Below, piece by piece: positions 1 to 6,956 of a stretch of DNA of 10,092 nt. Both the position numbers and the translations under genes were made by a program. Position 1 is the first letter of the stretch; the number at the start of each line of letters is the position of its first letter. Source of the stretch: Phycisphaerae bacterium. Lineage in GTDB: Bacteria > Planctomycetota > Phycisphaerae > UBA1845. Where the stretch lies: positions 1-10,092 of the forward strand of contig JAJDDU010000382.1 in the NCBI GenBank assembly GCA_029260155.1, written 5' to 3'. The notes beneath the pieces are model-generated. The model did not search any database. It saw only the letters and a list, made by a program, of their open reading frames with translations, and was not told where the DNA came from.

Positions 1-233
1 ACCGGAAGGAAAAACCGCTTCGGAATCGTTCCGCGGATCTCATCCTTGATGATGTCCGCGTTGTGCTCGATCTTGAACACCTTCTCCGCAATCGATTGAA
101 GGTCCTCAAAACGCTCATCGCGAACCGCCTCAAACATCGGCCTGACCAGTGCAACGCACTCCATCACCGTGGCCATGTGATGCCGCAACGGCTCGAACGG
201 CGATTCTTTAAACAAATCCTTGATTATCGACAT
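1..233 (-). CDS. DUF47/PhoU-like phosphate transport regulator (partial, N-terminal 77 residues)
   Basis: The reverse strand from 233 reads without a stop to the left edge, so only the first 77 complete codons are visible and the gene continues outside the window. The translation begins MSIIKDLFKESPFEPLRHHM and contains the segment KVFKIEHNADIIKDEIR (residues 51-67), followed by PKRFFLP at the edge. An SPF..L..HM start, an E-H-ADxIKxEIR helix and an L/FLP segment are typical of the DUF47 (TIGR00153, PhoU-like) family, which forms helical bundles in the cytoplasm. In many bacteria this gene lies just before a PiT-type phosphate permease and is thought to modulate phosphate uptake; the permease would be expected to the left, outside the window. 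The ATG at 233 has a GGAG ribosome binding site seven bases upstream. Family assignment is from motif recognition and is fairly sure; the precise function is inferred. Confidence 0.85.
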   Translation of the reverse strand, partial: MSIIKDLFKESPFEPLRHHMATVMECVALVRPMFEAVRDERFEDLQSIAEKVFKIEHNADIIKDEIRGTIPKRFFLP

Positions 234-427
234 GCTTCATCTCCGTAGCTTTGGTGCGTGCGAGCTTGGAATAGCCACCGAGTGCGCCAGCTCGACCATC
301 CGCGCGGGGATTATTGACGCGACACCGCCAATTGCAAGGGCAAAAACCAAATCCCGCAGCAACCGGTACCAAGAATCGAGCCAAACGCGGTGAGGAATCT
401 GGCTGGAACGGTGCTACGACCGGGTCC

Positions 428-478
428 CACTGGCGGATTGCACGCCAGTGATTCGCACGACACTGTTGCGAATCCGCC
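428..478 (+). promoter_or_regulatory. Overlapping inverted repeats with two mutually exclusive foldings, upstream of the 332-residue gene
   Basis: The 266 bp between the divergent genes at 233 and 500 holds no further gene that I can support. Its right end has three perfect 8-bp inverted repeats. Stem 1 is CACTGGCG (428-435) with CGCCAGTG (443-450). Stem 2 is GATTCGCA (450-457) with TGCGAATC (467-474). Stem 3 is GGCGGATT (432-439) with AATCCGCC (471-478), extended by GCA (440-442) with TGC (467-469) around one bulged base, and able to enclose CAGTG (446-450) with CACTG (461-465). Stem 3 uses bases of both stems 1 and 2, so the two-hairpin and one-long-hairpin forms exclude each other. The block ends 22 bases before the ATG at 500, so it could be a leader switch, a terminator or an overlapping operator. 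The pairing is seen directly; the role is inference. Confidence 0.4.
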
Positions 479-499
479 CCGGCTGCTATCATCCCCCTG

Positions 500-1498
500 A
501 TGGATCTCCAACGGCTCGTGGTACACGACGTGAAAGACCGCATCGGATCGCTGGCGATGGCCATGGAAGCGTTGCTTCGCTGGGCGGGCGCCAATGTGCG
601 ATATCGCGATCTCAACGCAGCCCTGGGGCTGTCACTGCGCACCACCGCCGTCCGAGGGAACGCTTGCCTCGGCTGGTGGAGCACCCACGGATGCGACGCA
701 TTTCTGGTCGAGACCGCCCGGCTGTACGGAGTGCGATTGCGCGCCCTACATCCGCCCGAGGCAGCCGTCGGACTCTCCGAGCACGAGCCGTTCGGCCAGC
801 ATTTCGACGCCAGCTACGCACCCCTGGTGCGACGCGCACTCGAACACGGTCAGCCGGTAATCGCGTGGCAGGGCTGGCCCGATGCGCGGGCCTGGCTGTG
901 GGGGCTCATTACCCATACCAGAGACGAGGGCGTCGGATTCGGCGGGACGACCATGTGGTCGCACGGTGAGACCGTCCTGCTCGCTTCGCCGCCGGTGCAA
1001 TTATACGTGGTCGAGGAAATCGCGCCACGCGAGTTGTCCGACCACGAGCTCTTTGACCTCGCGGTACGCGGATTTCGCAACGCCGCCGACGACTCGGCCG
1101 CCGCCGACTCAAATGTCGTGACCGGCGAGACCGCCTACGACCTGTGGCTGGAACGATTGGAAAAAGACGAGGTTTGCCCGACTTGCGGAAATCGTGGCGG
1201 CAGATGCCATTTGCAGCACGCGAGGTTTCTGTCCTCGCATCGCGCCACGGGCGTGAGGTTCTTTGAGCACTATCGCGACGGCGCCGACGAAACCTTGCAA
1301 CCACTCTTCGACGCCCTCGCCGCCAACTGCAAAGGCCCGATCAACGCTTTGACAACTTCCCGCGATCCGCAGGCCGTGGACAAACTCGTCAAAACCGCCC
1401 AAGGCCGAGCAGCCCTCGCCGTCGGCGTCCGCGCCGCCCGATCCTTCGACATCGCCACCGCCGAAGAAATAAGCCGCTTAACCAACGCGATCACCTGA
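500..1498 (+). CDS. Hypothetical protein, 332 residues, with a Cys/His cluster in the C-terminal half
   Basis: I do not recognise this gene with confidence. The frame opens at ATG 500 without a clear ribosome binding site and ends at TGA 1496. No signal peptide or membrane segment is visible, so the product is probably cytoplasmic. The N-terminal half (about 1-175) has an alpha/beta pattern with conserved-looking CLGWWSTHGC (56-65) and an IAWQGWPD strand (121-128) ending in QLYVVEE (167-173). This layout faintly recalls papain-like/C39-like or BtrH-type N-terminal domains, but the expected catalytic pattern is not convincing. The C-terminal half begins at YDLWLERL (213-220) and has CPTCGNRGGRCHLQH (226-240), giving Cys226, Cys229, Cys236, His237 and His240, which could bind a metal. 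The remainder is helical and alanine-rich. The codon and base use match the neighbours, so it is a normal resident gene. It converges on the TPR gene. Confidence 0.75.
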   Translation: MDLQRLVVHDVKDRIGSLAMAMEALLRWAGANVRYRDLNAALGLSLRTTAVRGNACLGWWSTHGCDAFLVETARLYGVRLRALHPPEAAVGLSEHEPFGQHFDASYAPLVRRALEHGQPVIAWQGWPDARAWLWGLITHTRDEGVGFGGTTMWSHGETVLLASPPVQLYVVEEIAPRELSDHELFDLAVRGFRNAADDSAAADSNVVTGETAYDLWLERLEKDEVCPTCGNRGGRCHLQHARFLSSHRATGVRFFEHYRDGADETLQPLFDALAANCKGPINALTTSRDPQAVDKLVKTAQGRAALAVGVRAARSFDIATAEEISRLTNAIT

Positions 1499-1521
1499 CG
1501 CAGTTTCTCACCCATTTTTCA

Positions 1522-1537
1522 GTGTCGCGTACGACAC
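1522..1537. other. Small hairpin between two convergent genes
   Basis: GTGTCG (1522-1527) and CGACAC (1532-1537) form a 6-bp stem with a CGTA loop in the 45 bp between the convergent stop codons at 1498 and 1544. No T-run follows the stem on either strand; the five Ts at 1515-1519 lie on the wrong side for a plus-strand terminator and would read as A's after the stem on the minus strand. It may still reduce read-through in both directions, but it is not a standard intrinsic terminator. Confidence 0.2.
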
Positions 1538-1543
1538 GACACC

Positions 1544-2626
1544 CTAACGCGGTGCGTCGTCTTGAACGCCCAGGAATGTCTTGTAGACGTCGTCCGTCGA
1601 CTGGCGGTACTTTTCGATCAGCTTTCGGACGCGCGGCTGATTGGCGTCCAGCTCCAAAGATCGGTGCCAATGCTCCATAGCGCCCTCGCGCAAGTCGGCG
1701 CGCGTTTCGTCCTTCAAATAATCAATCATCGCGATCGCACCAAGCCCGACATGCGCTTTGGGCAGACGCTCGTTGTAGCTTAGCGCGTCTACAAAAGCGT
1801 CCTTAGCATTGTCGAACTTCTGCAAGCGCATCAGACAATACCCCAGCCCCTCATGCGCCGGCGCGAACGACGGGTCCATCTCCACAGCCTGCACGAGCGT
1901 CGCCCGGGCGATCTTCAGCCGACCCTGCTTCATGTACGCACCGGCCATGTTGACCAAAACGTGCGGCTGATGGCTGTCACGCTCAAGCGCCGCCTGATAC
2001 GCCGAGATCGCTTCGTACTGCTTGTCCTGCCCATCGAGCACCACGCCGAGGTTCACATACGCATGAGGCCTATCCGGGTCGATGTCGATGGCGGTGTGGA
2101 ACCGTTCGATGGCTGAGCGACCCTCGCTCATCTCCTGATAACAAACGCCCAAGCTCAGCTGCGCGTCGTAGTCATCCGGATTCAAACCGATGGCCGCAAG
2201 GTAGACCTCCACCGCGTCCTTCAATCGACGAGTAACATGATAGAGCTTACCCAGGCTGAAGGTGTCGTCGAACGAACTCGGGTCCGCGTTGACCGCTTTC
2301 TTGAACGCCTCGATCGCCTTGCCGATTTCGCCCATGCGGCGATAAATCCCGCCCAGGTTGGAGTGCGCCTCCGCCATCCGCGGATCCAGGCGCGCAGCCT
2401 CCTCGAACTCGACCAACGCAGCCTCAAGATCATCATCCGCCAGATGCTCCTCACCGCGAAGCACGCTGCGACTGGCCTGATAAGTTTTTACCCGTGTCGC
2501 CATCGTCCGGCAGCCGGACCCCACCAGCAGCGCCAACCCCACCAAAGCAAACCGGGCACCCAGCCTCCGGGTGGCCCATCGCTTCAGCGCCAGGGGACTC
2601 GAACCGTCTCCCGCAACGCGCCCCAT
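1544..2626 (-). CDS. TPR-repeat lipoprotein
   Basis: From the ATG at 2626 the protein has 360 residues. It begins with a basic stretch (KRWATRRLGAR) and a hydrophobic core (FALVGLALLVGSGC) ending at Cys39, which reads as a lipoprotein signal peptide with a slightly imperfect lipobox (GSGC rather than L-A/S-G/A-C). About eight tandem 34-residue tetratricopeptide repeats follow, with recognisable units such as AEAHSNLGGIYRRMGEIGKA and HAYVNLGVVLDGQDKQYEAI. TPR arrays are protein-binding scaffolds, so this is probably a membrane-anchored partner protein in the envelope; the partner is unknown. The start is uncertain. The frame stays open to a TTG at 2722, with ATGs at 2713 and 2683, and this extension carries another hydrophobic stretch. 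I chose 2626 because it gives one clean signal peptide, but its ribosome binding site is weak. A candidate promoter lies at 2761-2789. Confidence 0.85.
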   Translation of the reverse strand: MGRVAGDGSSPLALKRWATRRLGARFALVGLALLVGSGCRTMATRVKTYQASRSVLRGEEHLADDDLEAALVEFEEAARLDPRMAEAHSNLGGIYRRMGEIGKAIEAFKKAVNADPSSFDDTFSLGKLYHVTRRLKDAVEVYLAAIGLNPDDYDAQLSLGVCYQEMSEGRSAIERFHTAIDIDPDRPHAYVNLGVVLDGQDKQYEAISAYQAALERDSHQPHVLVNMAGAYMKQGRLKIARATLVQAVEMDPSFAPAHEGLGYCLMRLQKFDNAKDAFVDALSYNERLPKAHVGLGAIAMIDYLKDETRADLREGAMEHWHRSLELDANQPRVRKLIEKYRQSTDDVYKTFLGVQDDAPR

Positions 2627-2735
2627 CAATACCAACAATCGCGACAACACCAAGAAACCGGATCCGAGCGGCGCGAGCACCATGGAACAACACGCCCCGC
2701 GCCGGAAGCACATCGCCCTCAACCCGCAAACCGGG

Positions 2736-2763
2736 TTGATTTCCCAGAATACTCACATACCAT
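2736..2763 (+). promoter_or_regulatory. Weak candidate promoter for the glycosyltransferase gene
   Basis: TTGATT (2736-2741) and TACCAT (2758-2763) are separated by 16 bp, 60 bp before the GTG at 2824. The match to the sigma-70 consensus is modest, and the site overlaps the better candidate on the opposite strand, so this is tentative. Confidence 0.2.
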
Positions 2764-2789
2764 ATACCATGATCGCGGTCACGATCCAA
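2761..2789 (-). promoter_or_regulatory. Candidate promoter for the TPR lipoprotein, with a dyad in the spacer
   Basis: Read on the minus strand, TTGGAT (2789-2784) is followed after exactly 17 bp by TATATG (2766-2761). This fits a sigma-70 layout in the 101-bp AT-richer gap between the TPR frame and the glycosyltransferase. The spacer contains the dyad GATCG (2771-2775) / CGATC (2782-2786), which could be an operator or chance. Transcription would start near 2754, upstream of all start candidates of the TPR gene. Confidence 0.35.
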
Positions 2790-2823
2790 GCGGGGTAAGC
2801 CAAGCAAAGCCGGAGGTATCAGT

Positions 2824-3570
2824 GTGTCAGAACGATTCTTGCTAGCCATCCCGGTCTTCAACGAGGCACGGCACGTACACAACGTCTTGAACCAAACGAG
2901 CCGCTTCGCCGATGATATTGTGGTCATCGACGACGGATCGACCGATTCCACACCAAAACTCCTCGCCAATCAGCAGATCGCCATGGTGGTCCGCCACCCC
3001 GAAAATCGCGGATACGGTGCAAGCTTGGCCAGCGCCTTCACATTCGCCGCCAAACGCGGGTACGACTGGCTCATCACCATGGATTGCGACGAACAGCACG
3101 AGCCCGCCCTCATCCCCGCATTCATCGCCGCCGCCGGCGAGGACGACCACGACATCATCAGCGGCTCACGGTACCTGCGGGTCTTCGACGGGGACGACGT
3201 CCCACCACCCGATCGGCGCCGCATCAACAGCCGCATCACCGAGACTCTAAACAGCCGACTCGGCTTCGACATCACCGACGCATTCTGTGGCTTCAAGGCC
3301 TACCGTGTCTCGACGCTCAGGAACTTCAAAATCACCGTGCCCGGATACGCAATGCCCATGCAGTTTTGGGTTCAAGCTTGGCACGCCGGTTTGCGCATCA
3401 CCGAGATTCCCGTCCACCTGATATACAACGACCCGACCAGGCACTTCGGCGGCATACTCGATGATCCCGCCGAGCGCTATCAGCACTACGTGAACATCCT
3501 CGAAGCCGAGCTATGTGGCGATGCCTGCGTGGCGACCCGTCGATCCGAGTGCGGCGTAACCATAGCTTGA
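2824..3570 (+). CDS. Family 2 glycosyltransferase (dolichyl-phosphate-mannose synthase type)
   Basis: The 248-residue protein has the N-terminal GT2 nucleotide-sugar fold. AIPVFNEA (8-15) is the first strand, VIDDGSTDST (34-43) the nucleotide-binding loop, NRGYGASLASAF (61-72) the GT2/DPM-type motif, and MDCDEQHEP (86-94) the metal-binding DxD-like element, equivalent to the D-A-D-x-Q-H of polyprenyl-phosphate sugar transferases. SGSRY (113-117) and TDAFCGFKAYR (151-161) are the later family motifs. No transmembrane segments follow, so it is a soluble, single-domain enzyme acting at the cytoplasmic face. It probably moves a sugar from a nucleotide donor to a polyprenyl-phosphate or glycan acceptor; the actual sugar cannot be told. 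The start is GTG, chosen because GGAGG at 2812-2816 lies seven bases upstream. The gene stands 175 bp from the next one, so it may be its own transcription unit. Confidence 0.9.
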   Translation: MSERFLLAIPVFNEARHVHNVLNQTSRFADDIVVIDDGSTDSTPKLLANQQIAMVVRHPENRGYGASLASAFTFAAKRGYDWLITMDCDEQHEPALIPAFIAAAGEDDHDIISGSRYLRVFDGDDVPPPDRRRINSRITETLNSRLGFDITDAFCGFKAYRVSTLRNFKITVPGYAMPMQFWVQAWHAGLRITEIPVHLIYNDPTRHFGGILDDPAERYQHYVNILEAELCGDACVATRRSECGVTIA

Positions 3571-3575
3571 GCGCG

Positions 3576-3591
3576 CGACGCAACGGCGTCG
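3576..3591 (+). terminator. Hairpin just after the glycosyltransferase stop codon
   Basis: CGACGC (3576-3581) and GCGTCG (3586-3591) form a 6-bp GC-rich stem with an AACG loop, starting five bases after the TGA at 3568-3570. There is no T-run behind it, so it would be at most a weak intrinsic or mRNA-end-stabilising structure. The larger inverted repeat at 3618-3688 lies shortly downstream. Confidence 0.25.
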
Positions 3592-3617
3592 ACGGGGAAC
3601 ATCGACCCTGCGATGAG

Positions 3618-3688
3618 GTGTGCCACTGCTCTTGAGCAGTGCAAGATACCGCAGCCTCCCCGGAAACTGCTCAAGACCAGCGGCACAC
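3618..3688. repeat. 23-bp inverted repeat (REP/MITE-like hairpin element)
   Basis: The left arm 3618-3640 (starting GTGTGCCACTGCTC) and the reverse complement of the right arm 3666-3688 (starting GTGTGCCGCTGGTC) agree at 21 of 23 positions, with 25 bp between them. The left arm is also a palindrome by itself: CACTGCTC, TT, GAGCAGTG. The 71-bp unit could therefore form one long stem or a short hairpin in the left arm. It lies in the non-coding gap between the glycosyltransferase and the BshC-like gene. Paired hairpin arms of this kind are the hallmark of REP/BIME or small MITE-like elements; alternatively it is a strong terminator. No transposase is nearby. Only this copy is visible in the window. 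Confidence 0.6.
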
Positions 3689-3745
3689 GCGTCGCGGCAC
3701 CGGAACCCGCGAACTGAAGACAACGCGAACGCCAACAGACCCGAT

Positions 3746-5296
3746 ATGCTCGACTTCGCAAAAATCAAAACACCACCCAACGACGGCGACGTGCTCGTAG
3801 AACCCGCCGCAGACCACCTTGCGCACCTCGCCGAATCCAACCACGCCCTACTCGATACATACGATTTCCCCGTCCTCGACCAGAACATCCGCGATCTACG
3901 GCAGGCCCTGCGCCGCCAACTCTGCTCAACCTGCACAGGTCCCATCATCCTCACAGGCCACCAACCCGACTTCATCCACGCCGGCGTGTGGGCCAAGCAC
4001 ATCGTCGCCTCCCAACTAGCCCACGCCTTCAGCGGAAAGGCCGTCAACCTCGTCGTCGACAGCGACGCGCTACACGACACCGTTCTCAACGTCCCCACCG
4101 CAACCGACCGTGGCTACGAAATCAAACCTGTCCGCTACGCGCCGATGGTCCGCGGCTTGGCCCATGAGAGCATCGTCAAACTTGATCCCGCCCGTCTGCA
4201 ATCCTTCCAACACTCGGTCCGCGAGTTCTTGGGCTCGAAGTACGCACAGTCCTGCATGCCCGCCTACTTCAGCGCGATGGCGTCGGCATCGGACGCACGC
4301 GATTGGGTCGATCAGACCGTCACCGCCCGGCGTTCCGTCGAACATGCCTTCGGCGTCGAGATGATCGAACACCGCGTAAGCCGCGTCTGGTTCAGCCCCT
4401 TCCTCGCAGACATGCTGGCAAACGCCCCGCGCTTCCGCGCGTGCTACAACGCCGCGCTGACTGACTATCGCCGAAAAAACCGCGTACGAAGTCCCAACCG
4501 TCCCATTCCAGACTTGGCTGGCGACGGGCAACGCTGCGAACTACCGGTCTGGGTCTACCGGACCCAAGAACCGCGTCGCCGCTTGTTTGTGGAAACCCAA
4601 GGCGATCGAGTGGCCCTCTACGCCGACCACGAGCCCATCGCGCAGACCTCTTCCCAACAGTTGCAAACCTGGGAAGGAGCCCGTGCGGTCCTGAAAGACG
4701 CCGGCGGCTACCACTTCAGACCCAGGGCCCTAAGCCTAACCCTGTGGGCTCGCGTACTGGTCGGAGACCTCTTCATCCACGGAATCGGCGGCGCCAAGTA
4801 CGACCGCATCACCGATGACTTGATCCGCCGATACTACAACGTGACGCCGCCCGCTATGGCATGCGTGTCAGCGACAGTGTTAATGAATCTACCCCACGAC
4901 GACGCGAACCAATCCACCCTGCGCGCAGCCCAAGCCACACGCAGGGACATACGATTCAATCCCCAAAGATACATCGCCGCGACACCGCCCGCCGAGCAGC
5001 TCATCGCCCGACGAGCCAAAGCCATAACGCAATCGACGACCTTGAGATACGAAGCCCGCCGCGATCATATCCGGCGTCGCGACATATTCCGCGAGATCAG
5101 GGCCATCAACGAGGAGCTAAACGCCCTCAACACTGCTGCCGCCCAATCCAGCGACCGCAACCTCACCGACGTCGCCCGAAGGCTCGCCGAAAACCGCGTC
5201 GCCAAGCACCGCGACTACTTCTTCGCCCTACTCGACCGCAAACGACTCGAACGTCTGTATGACAAACTGGCGTCGACCATCAACATTGCGGTATAG
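3746..5296 (+). CDS. BshC-related protein (distant homologue of the bacillithiol ligase family)
   Basis: From ATG 3746 the protein has 516 residues, close to the roughly 540 of BshC. TGHQPDFIHAGVWAKHIVAS (70-89) has the position and form of the BshC TGQQ-x-GL-x-x-GP-x-Y-x-x-x-KA segment. VVDSDALHDT (103-112) lies where BshC has its W-x-x-x-EDHD motif. FRPRALSLTLWARVLVGDLF (324-343) then HGIGGAKYDRI (345-355) matches the BshC RPL-x-Q-D-x-x-LP...GPGE-x-x-Y block. The C-terminal part (about 415-510) is charged and helical, probably coiled coil. In BshC this fold joins cysteine to a glucosaminyl-malate; several key residues differ here, so that reaction should not be assumed. The frame extends up to GTG 3620, but that extension runs through the inverted repeat and looks non-coding. 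No clear ribosome binding site precedes 3746. The next gene follows after 42 bp. Confidence 0.75.
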   Translation: MLDFAKIKTPPNDGDVLVEPAADHLAHLAESNHALLDTYDFPVLDQNIRDLRQALRRQLCSTCTGPIILTGHQPDFIHAGVWAKHIVASQLAHAFSGKAVNLVVDSDALHDTVLNVPTATDRGYEIKPVRYAPMVRGLAHESIVKLDPARLQSFQHSVREFLGSKYAQSCMPAYFSAMASASDARDWVDQTVTARRSVEHAFGVEMIEHRVSRVWFSPFLADMLANAPRFRACYNAALTDYRRKNRVRSPNRPIPDLAGDGQRCELPVWVYRTQEPRRRLFVETQGDRVALYADHEPIAQTSSQQLQTWEGARAVLKDAGGYHFRPRALSLTLWARVLVGDLFIHGIGGAKYDRITDDLIRRYYNVTPPAMACVSATVLMNLPHDDANQSTLRAAQATRRDIRFNPQRYIAATPPAEQLIARRAKAITQSTTLRYEARRDHIRRRDIFREIRAINEELNALNTAAAQSSDRNLTDVARRLAENRVAKHRDYFFALLDRKRLERLYDKLASTINIAV

Positions 5297-5338
5297 TATC
5301 CGTTCGTGATTTCAAATGGACCCCTGGAGACCACAACG

Positions 5339-5725
5339 ATGGCAGACGCACAAAACCCCGATGACAGCCCCAAAATCATCATCGATTCCGACTGGAAAAC
5401 GGAGGCCAGTGAGGAAAAGGCCAAACTGGCCGAAGAAACTCAGGACGCAGGCCACGGCGAGCCGATTCCAGATCCCGTCCTGCTCGAACTGGTCAACATG
5501 GTCGCGATCCAAGCCTCCATCGGACTCGGCGGGTACAAGTCCCCCACCGGCGAGACCCTCGCCCCCGATATGGCGATGGCCAAGCACTACATCGACCTGA
5601 TCGAGCTGCTTAAGAACAAGACAGCCGGCAACACCACCGAGGAAGAGACCAAGATGCTCGACGGCGTGCTGCACGAGCTGCACATGCAATACGTCCACGC
5701 AGTCTCGGGCGCGGCACCCAAGTAA
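5339..5725 (+). CDS. DUF1844 protein
   Basis: The 128-residue product starts MADAQNPDDSPKIIIDSDWK, has an acidic, lysine/glutamate-rich linker (21-45), then the conserved helical DUF1844 core with LVNMVAIQASIGLGG (51-65), the APDMAMAKHYIDLIELLKNK segment (75-94) and EEETKMLDGVLHELHMQYV (101-119). It is small, soluble and probably cytoplasmic. Its function is unknown; the family occurs in planctomycetes, acidobacteria and deltaproteobacteria. The ATG at 5339 is preferred over an upstream in-frame start at 5306 because GGAG at 5326-5329 lies nine bases before it and the family sequence begins there. It sits 42 bp after the BshC-like gene and 37 bp before the rhomboid gene, as part of the same likely operon. 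Confidence 0.85.
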   Translation: MADAQNPDDSPKIIIDSDWKTEASEEKAKLAEETQDAGHGEPIPDPVLLELVNMVAIQASIGLGGYKSPTGETLAPDMAMAKHYIDLIELLKNKTAGNTTEEETKMLDGVLHELHMQYVHAVSGAAPK

Positions 5726-5762
5726 TTCGCACCGCGAAAAACCGGACCGAAAGTACCCACGC

Positions 5763-6953
5763 ATGATCCTCATTCCAATCCGTACGGAGATGGTCGCCCG
5801 CCGAACGCCGACGGCCAACTACGCGATTCTCACCGCGAACATCCTCGCCTATCTACTCTTCAACGTCGTCAGAGTCGACGCACTGCGCGAGTTCTGCAGC
5901 CAACATCTCGTCCTGAACAGCGGTTGGCCCGCCGTCCACCAGTTTTTCACCTACCAGTTTCTTCACGCCGACATCTGGCATCTCGGTGGAAACATGCTCT
6001 TCCTCTGGGTCTTCGGCAACAGCGTCAACGCAAAACTCGGCAGTCCAGCCTACTTGATGTTCTACCTGTCCGCCGGCGTCTTCGCAGCACTTACCTTCAC
6101 CGTAGGCTCGCAAGATTCGTTGCTCGGCGCATCCGGCGCAATCGCCGGAATCACGACCGCCTACCTCGTCCTCTTTCCACGAAGCAAAGTGACCGTGCTC
6201 TTCATCTTCTTCTTCATCACGTTCTTTGAAGTGCCGGCCATGCTCCTCATCGGCGTGAAGATCATAATCTGGGATAACATCGTCACACCCAACATCGTCG
6301 GAGCAGGGAACGTCGCCACCTCAGCCCATCTCGGCGGTTATGCCTTCGGACTCATGGGCGCAGCCTTCATGCTCGCAGTGCGCGCCATCCCCCGCGACCA
6401 TTTCGACATGCTGGGGCTCATCGATCGCTGGAACCGACGCCGTCAGTTTCAAACTGCGATGGCCGACCCCAACGCGCAGCGTCAAGCCGTGTTCGGAACC
6501 GTCGCACGACCCGTCGCCCGCACGCCCCAAGCCCAACGGATCGAAGATCAACGACTCGACAAGATCACCGACCTGCGCAACCGCATAGCCGAACATCTCG
6601 AACGCGGCGAACTCACTGCAGCCGGCGCCCTCTACCAGGAACTCATCGCCGGCGATCCCAATCAGTGCTTGCCCCCCAAGCAACAAATCGAGGTGGCACG
6701 CCATTTCTATTCCACAGGACGACCACCGCAGGCAGCCAGCGCCTTCGAACGATACCTCAGTTCCTACCGCGACGGACACGAAGCCAACGAAATCCGTTTG
6801 CTGGTGGGCATCATCTACGCCCGCGACCTAAAACAGTACGAAACCGCGCAAGAACGCCTGCAAGAGGCCAGCGACCGACTGTCCGATGAAAGCCGAAAAG
6901 CACAATGCCGCGAGTGGATCGAATTCGCCAAACGCGAAATGGGAGGGGCATAA
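5763..6953 (+). CDS. Rhomboid-family intramembrane serine protease with a TPR-like C-terminal tail
   Basis: The 396-residue protein has a six-helix rhomboid core in about residues 20-205. HADIWHLGGNMLFLWVFGN (68-86) carries the conserved H-x-x-x-x-H-x-x-x-N pattern with Asn77 in the oxyanion-hole position. LLGASGAIAG (120-129) contains the catalytic Ser124. TSAHLGGYAFG (186-196) contains the catalytic His189. All three key residues are present, so an active membrane protease is expected; it would cut transmembrane helices of membrane proteins within the bilayer, with unknown substrates. Residues about 250-396 are soluble and helical with two or more TPR-like pairs (for example LERGELTAAGALYQELIAGD and FYSTGRPPQAASAFERYL), which may recruit substrates. 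The start at ATG 5763 fits the family, though no strong ribosome binding site is seen. The stop lies three bases before the next start, so translation is likely coupled. Confidence 0.93.
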   Translation: MILIPIRTEMVARRTPTANYAILTANILAYLLFNVVRVDALREFCSQHLVLNSGWPAVHQFFTYQFLHADIWHLGGNMLFLWVFGNSVNAKLGSPAYLMFYLSAGVFAALTFTVGSQDSLLGASGAIAGITTAYLVLFPRSKVTVLFIFFFITFFEVPAMLLIGVKIIIWDNIVTPNIVGAGNVATSAHLGGYAFGLMGAAFMLAVRAIPRDHFDMLGLIDRWNRRRQFQTAMADPNAQRQAVFGTVARPVARTPQAQRIEDQRLDKITDLRNRIAEHLERGELTAAGALYQELIAGDPNQCLPPKQQIEVARHFYSTGRPPQAASAFERYLSSYRDGHEANEIRLLVGIIYARDLKQYETAQERLQEASDRLSDESRKAQCREWIEFAKREMGGA

Positions 6954-6956
6954 CCA

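Noticed and set aside
63..248. Plus-strand frame of 61 codons at the left edge
   Set aside because: It is antisense to the DUF47/PhoU-like N-terminus, which has clear family motifs and a ribosome binding site.
2589..2610. Minus-strand GGTTCGAGTCCCC, resembling the T-loop end of a tRNA gene
   Set aside because: The flanking bases do not form a five-pair T stem, and there is no matching acceptor stem or anticodon arm in the 90 bases upstream; it lies within the signal-peptide region of the TPR gene.
2237..2845. Plus-strand frame of 202 codons opposite the TPR gene start, running into the glycosyltransferase start
   Set aside because: It overlaps the TPR coding sequence and the intergenic promoter region and has low-complexity Pro/Gln/Arg content; no homology signal.
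3620..3745. N-terminal extension of the BshC-like frame up to GTG 3620
   Set aside because: The extension runs through the 23-bp inverted repeat, gives an unlikely arginine/proline-rich leader, and the family-like sequence begins at the ATG at 3746.
3511..4098. Minus-strand frame of 195 codons across the glycosyltransferase/BshC-like gap
   Set aside because: It is antisense to two supported genes, Ser/Ala/Arg-rich, and crosses the inverted repeat; no supporting motif.
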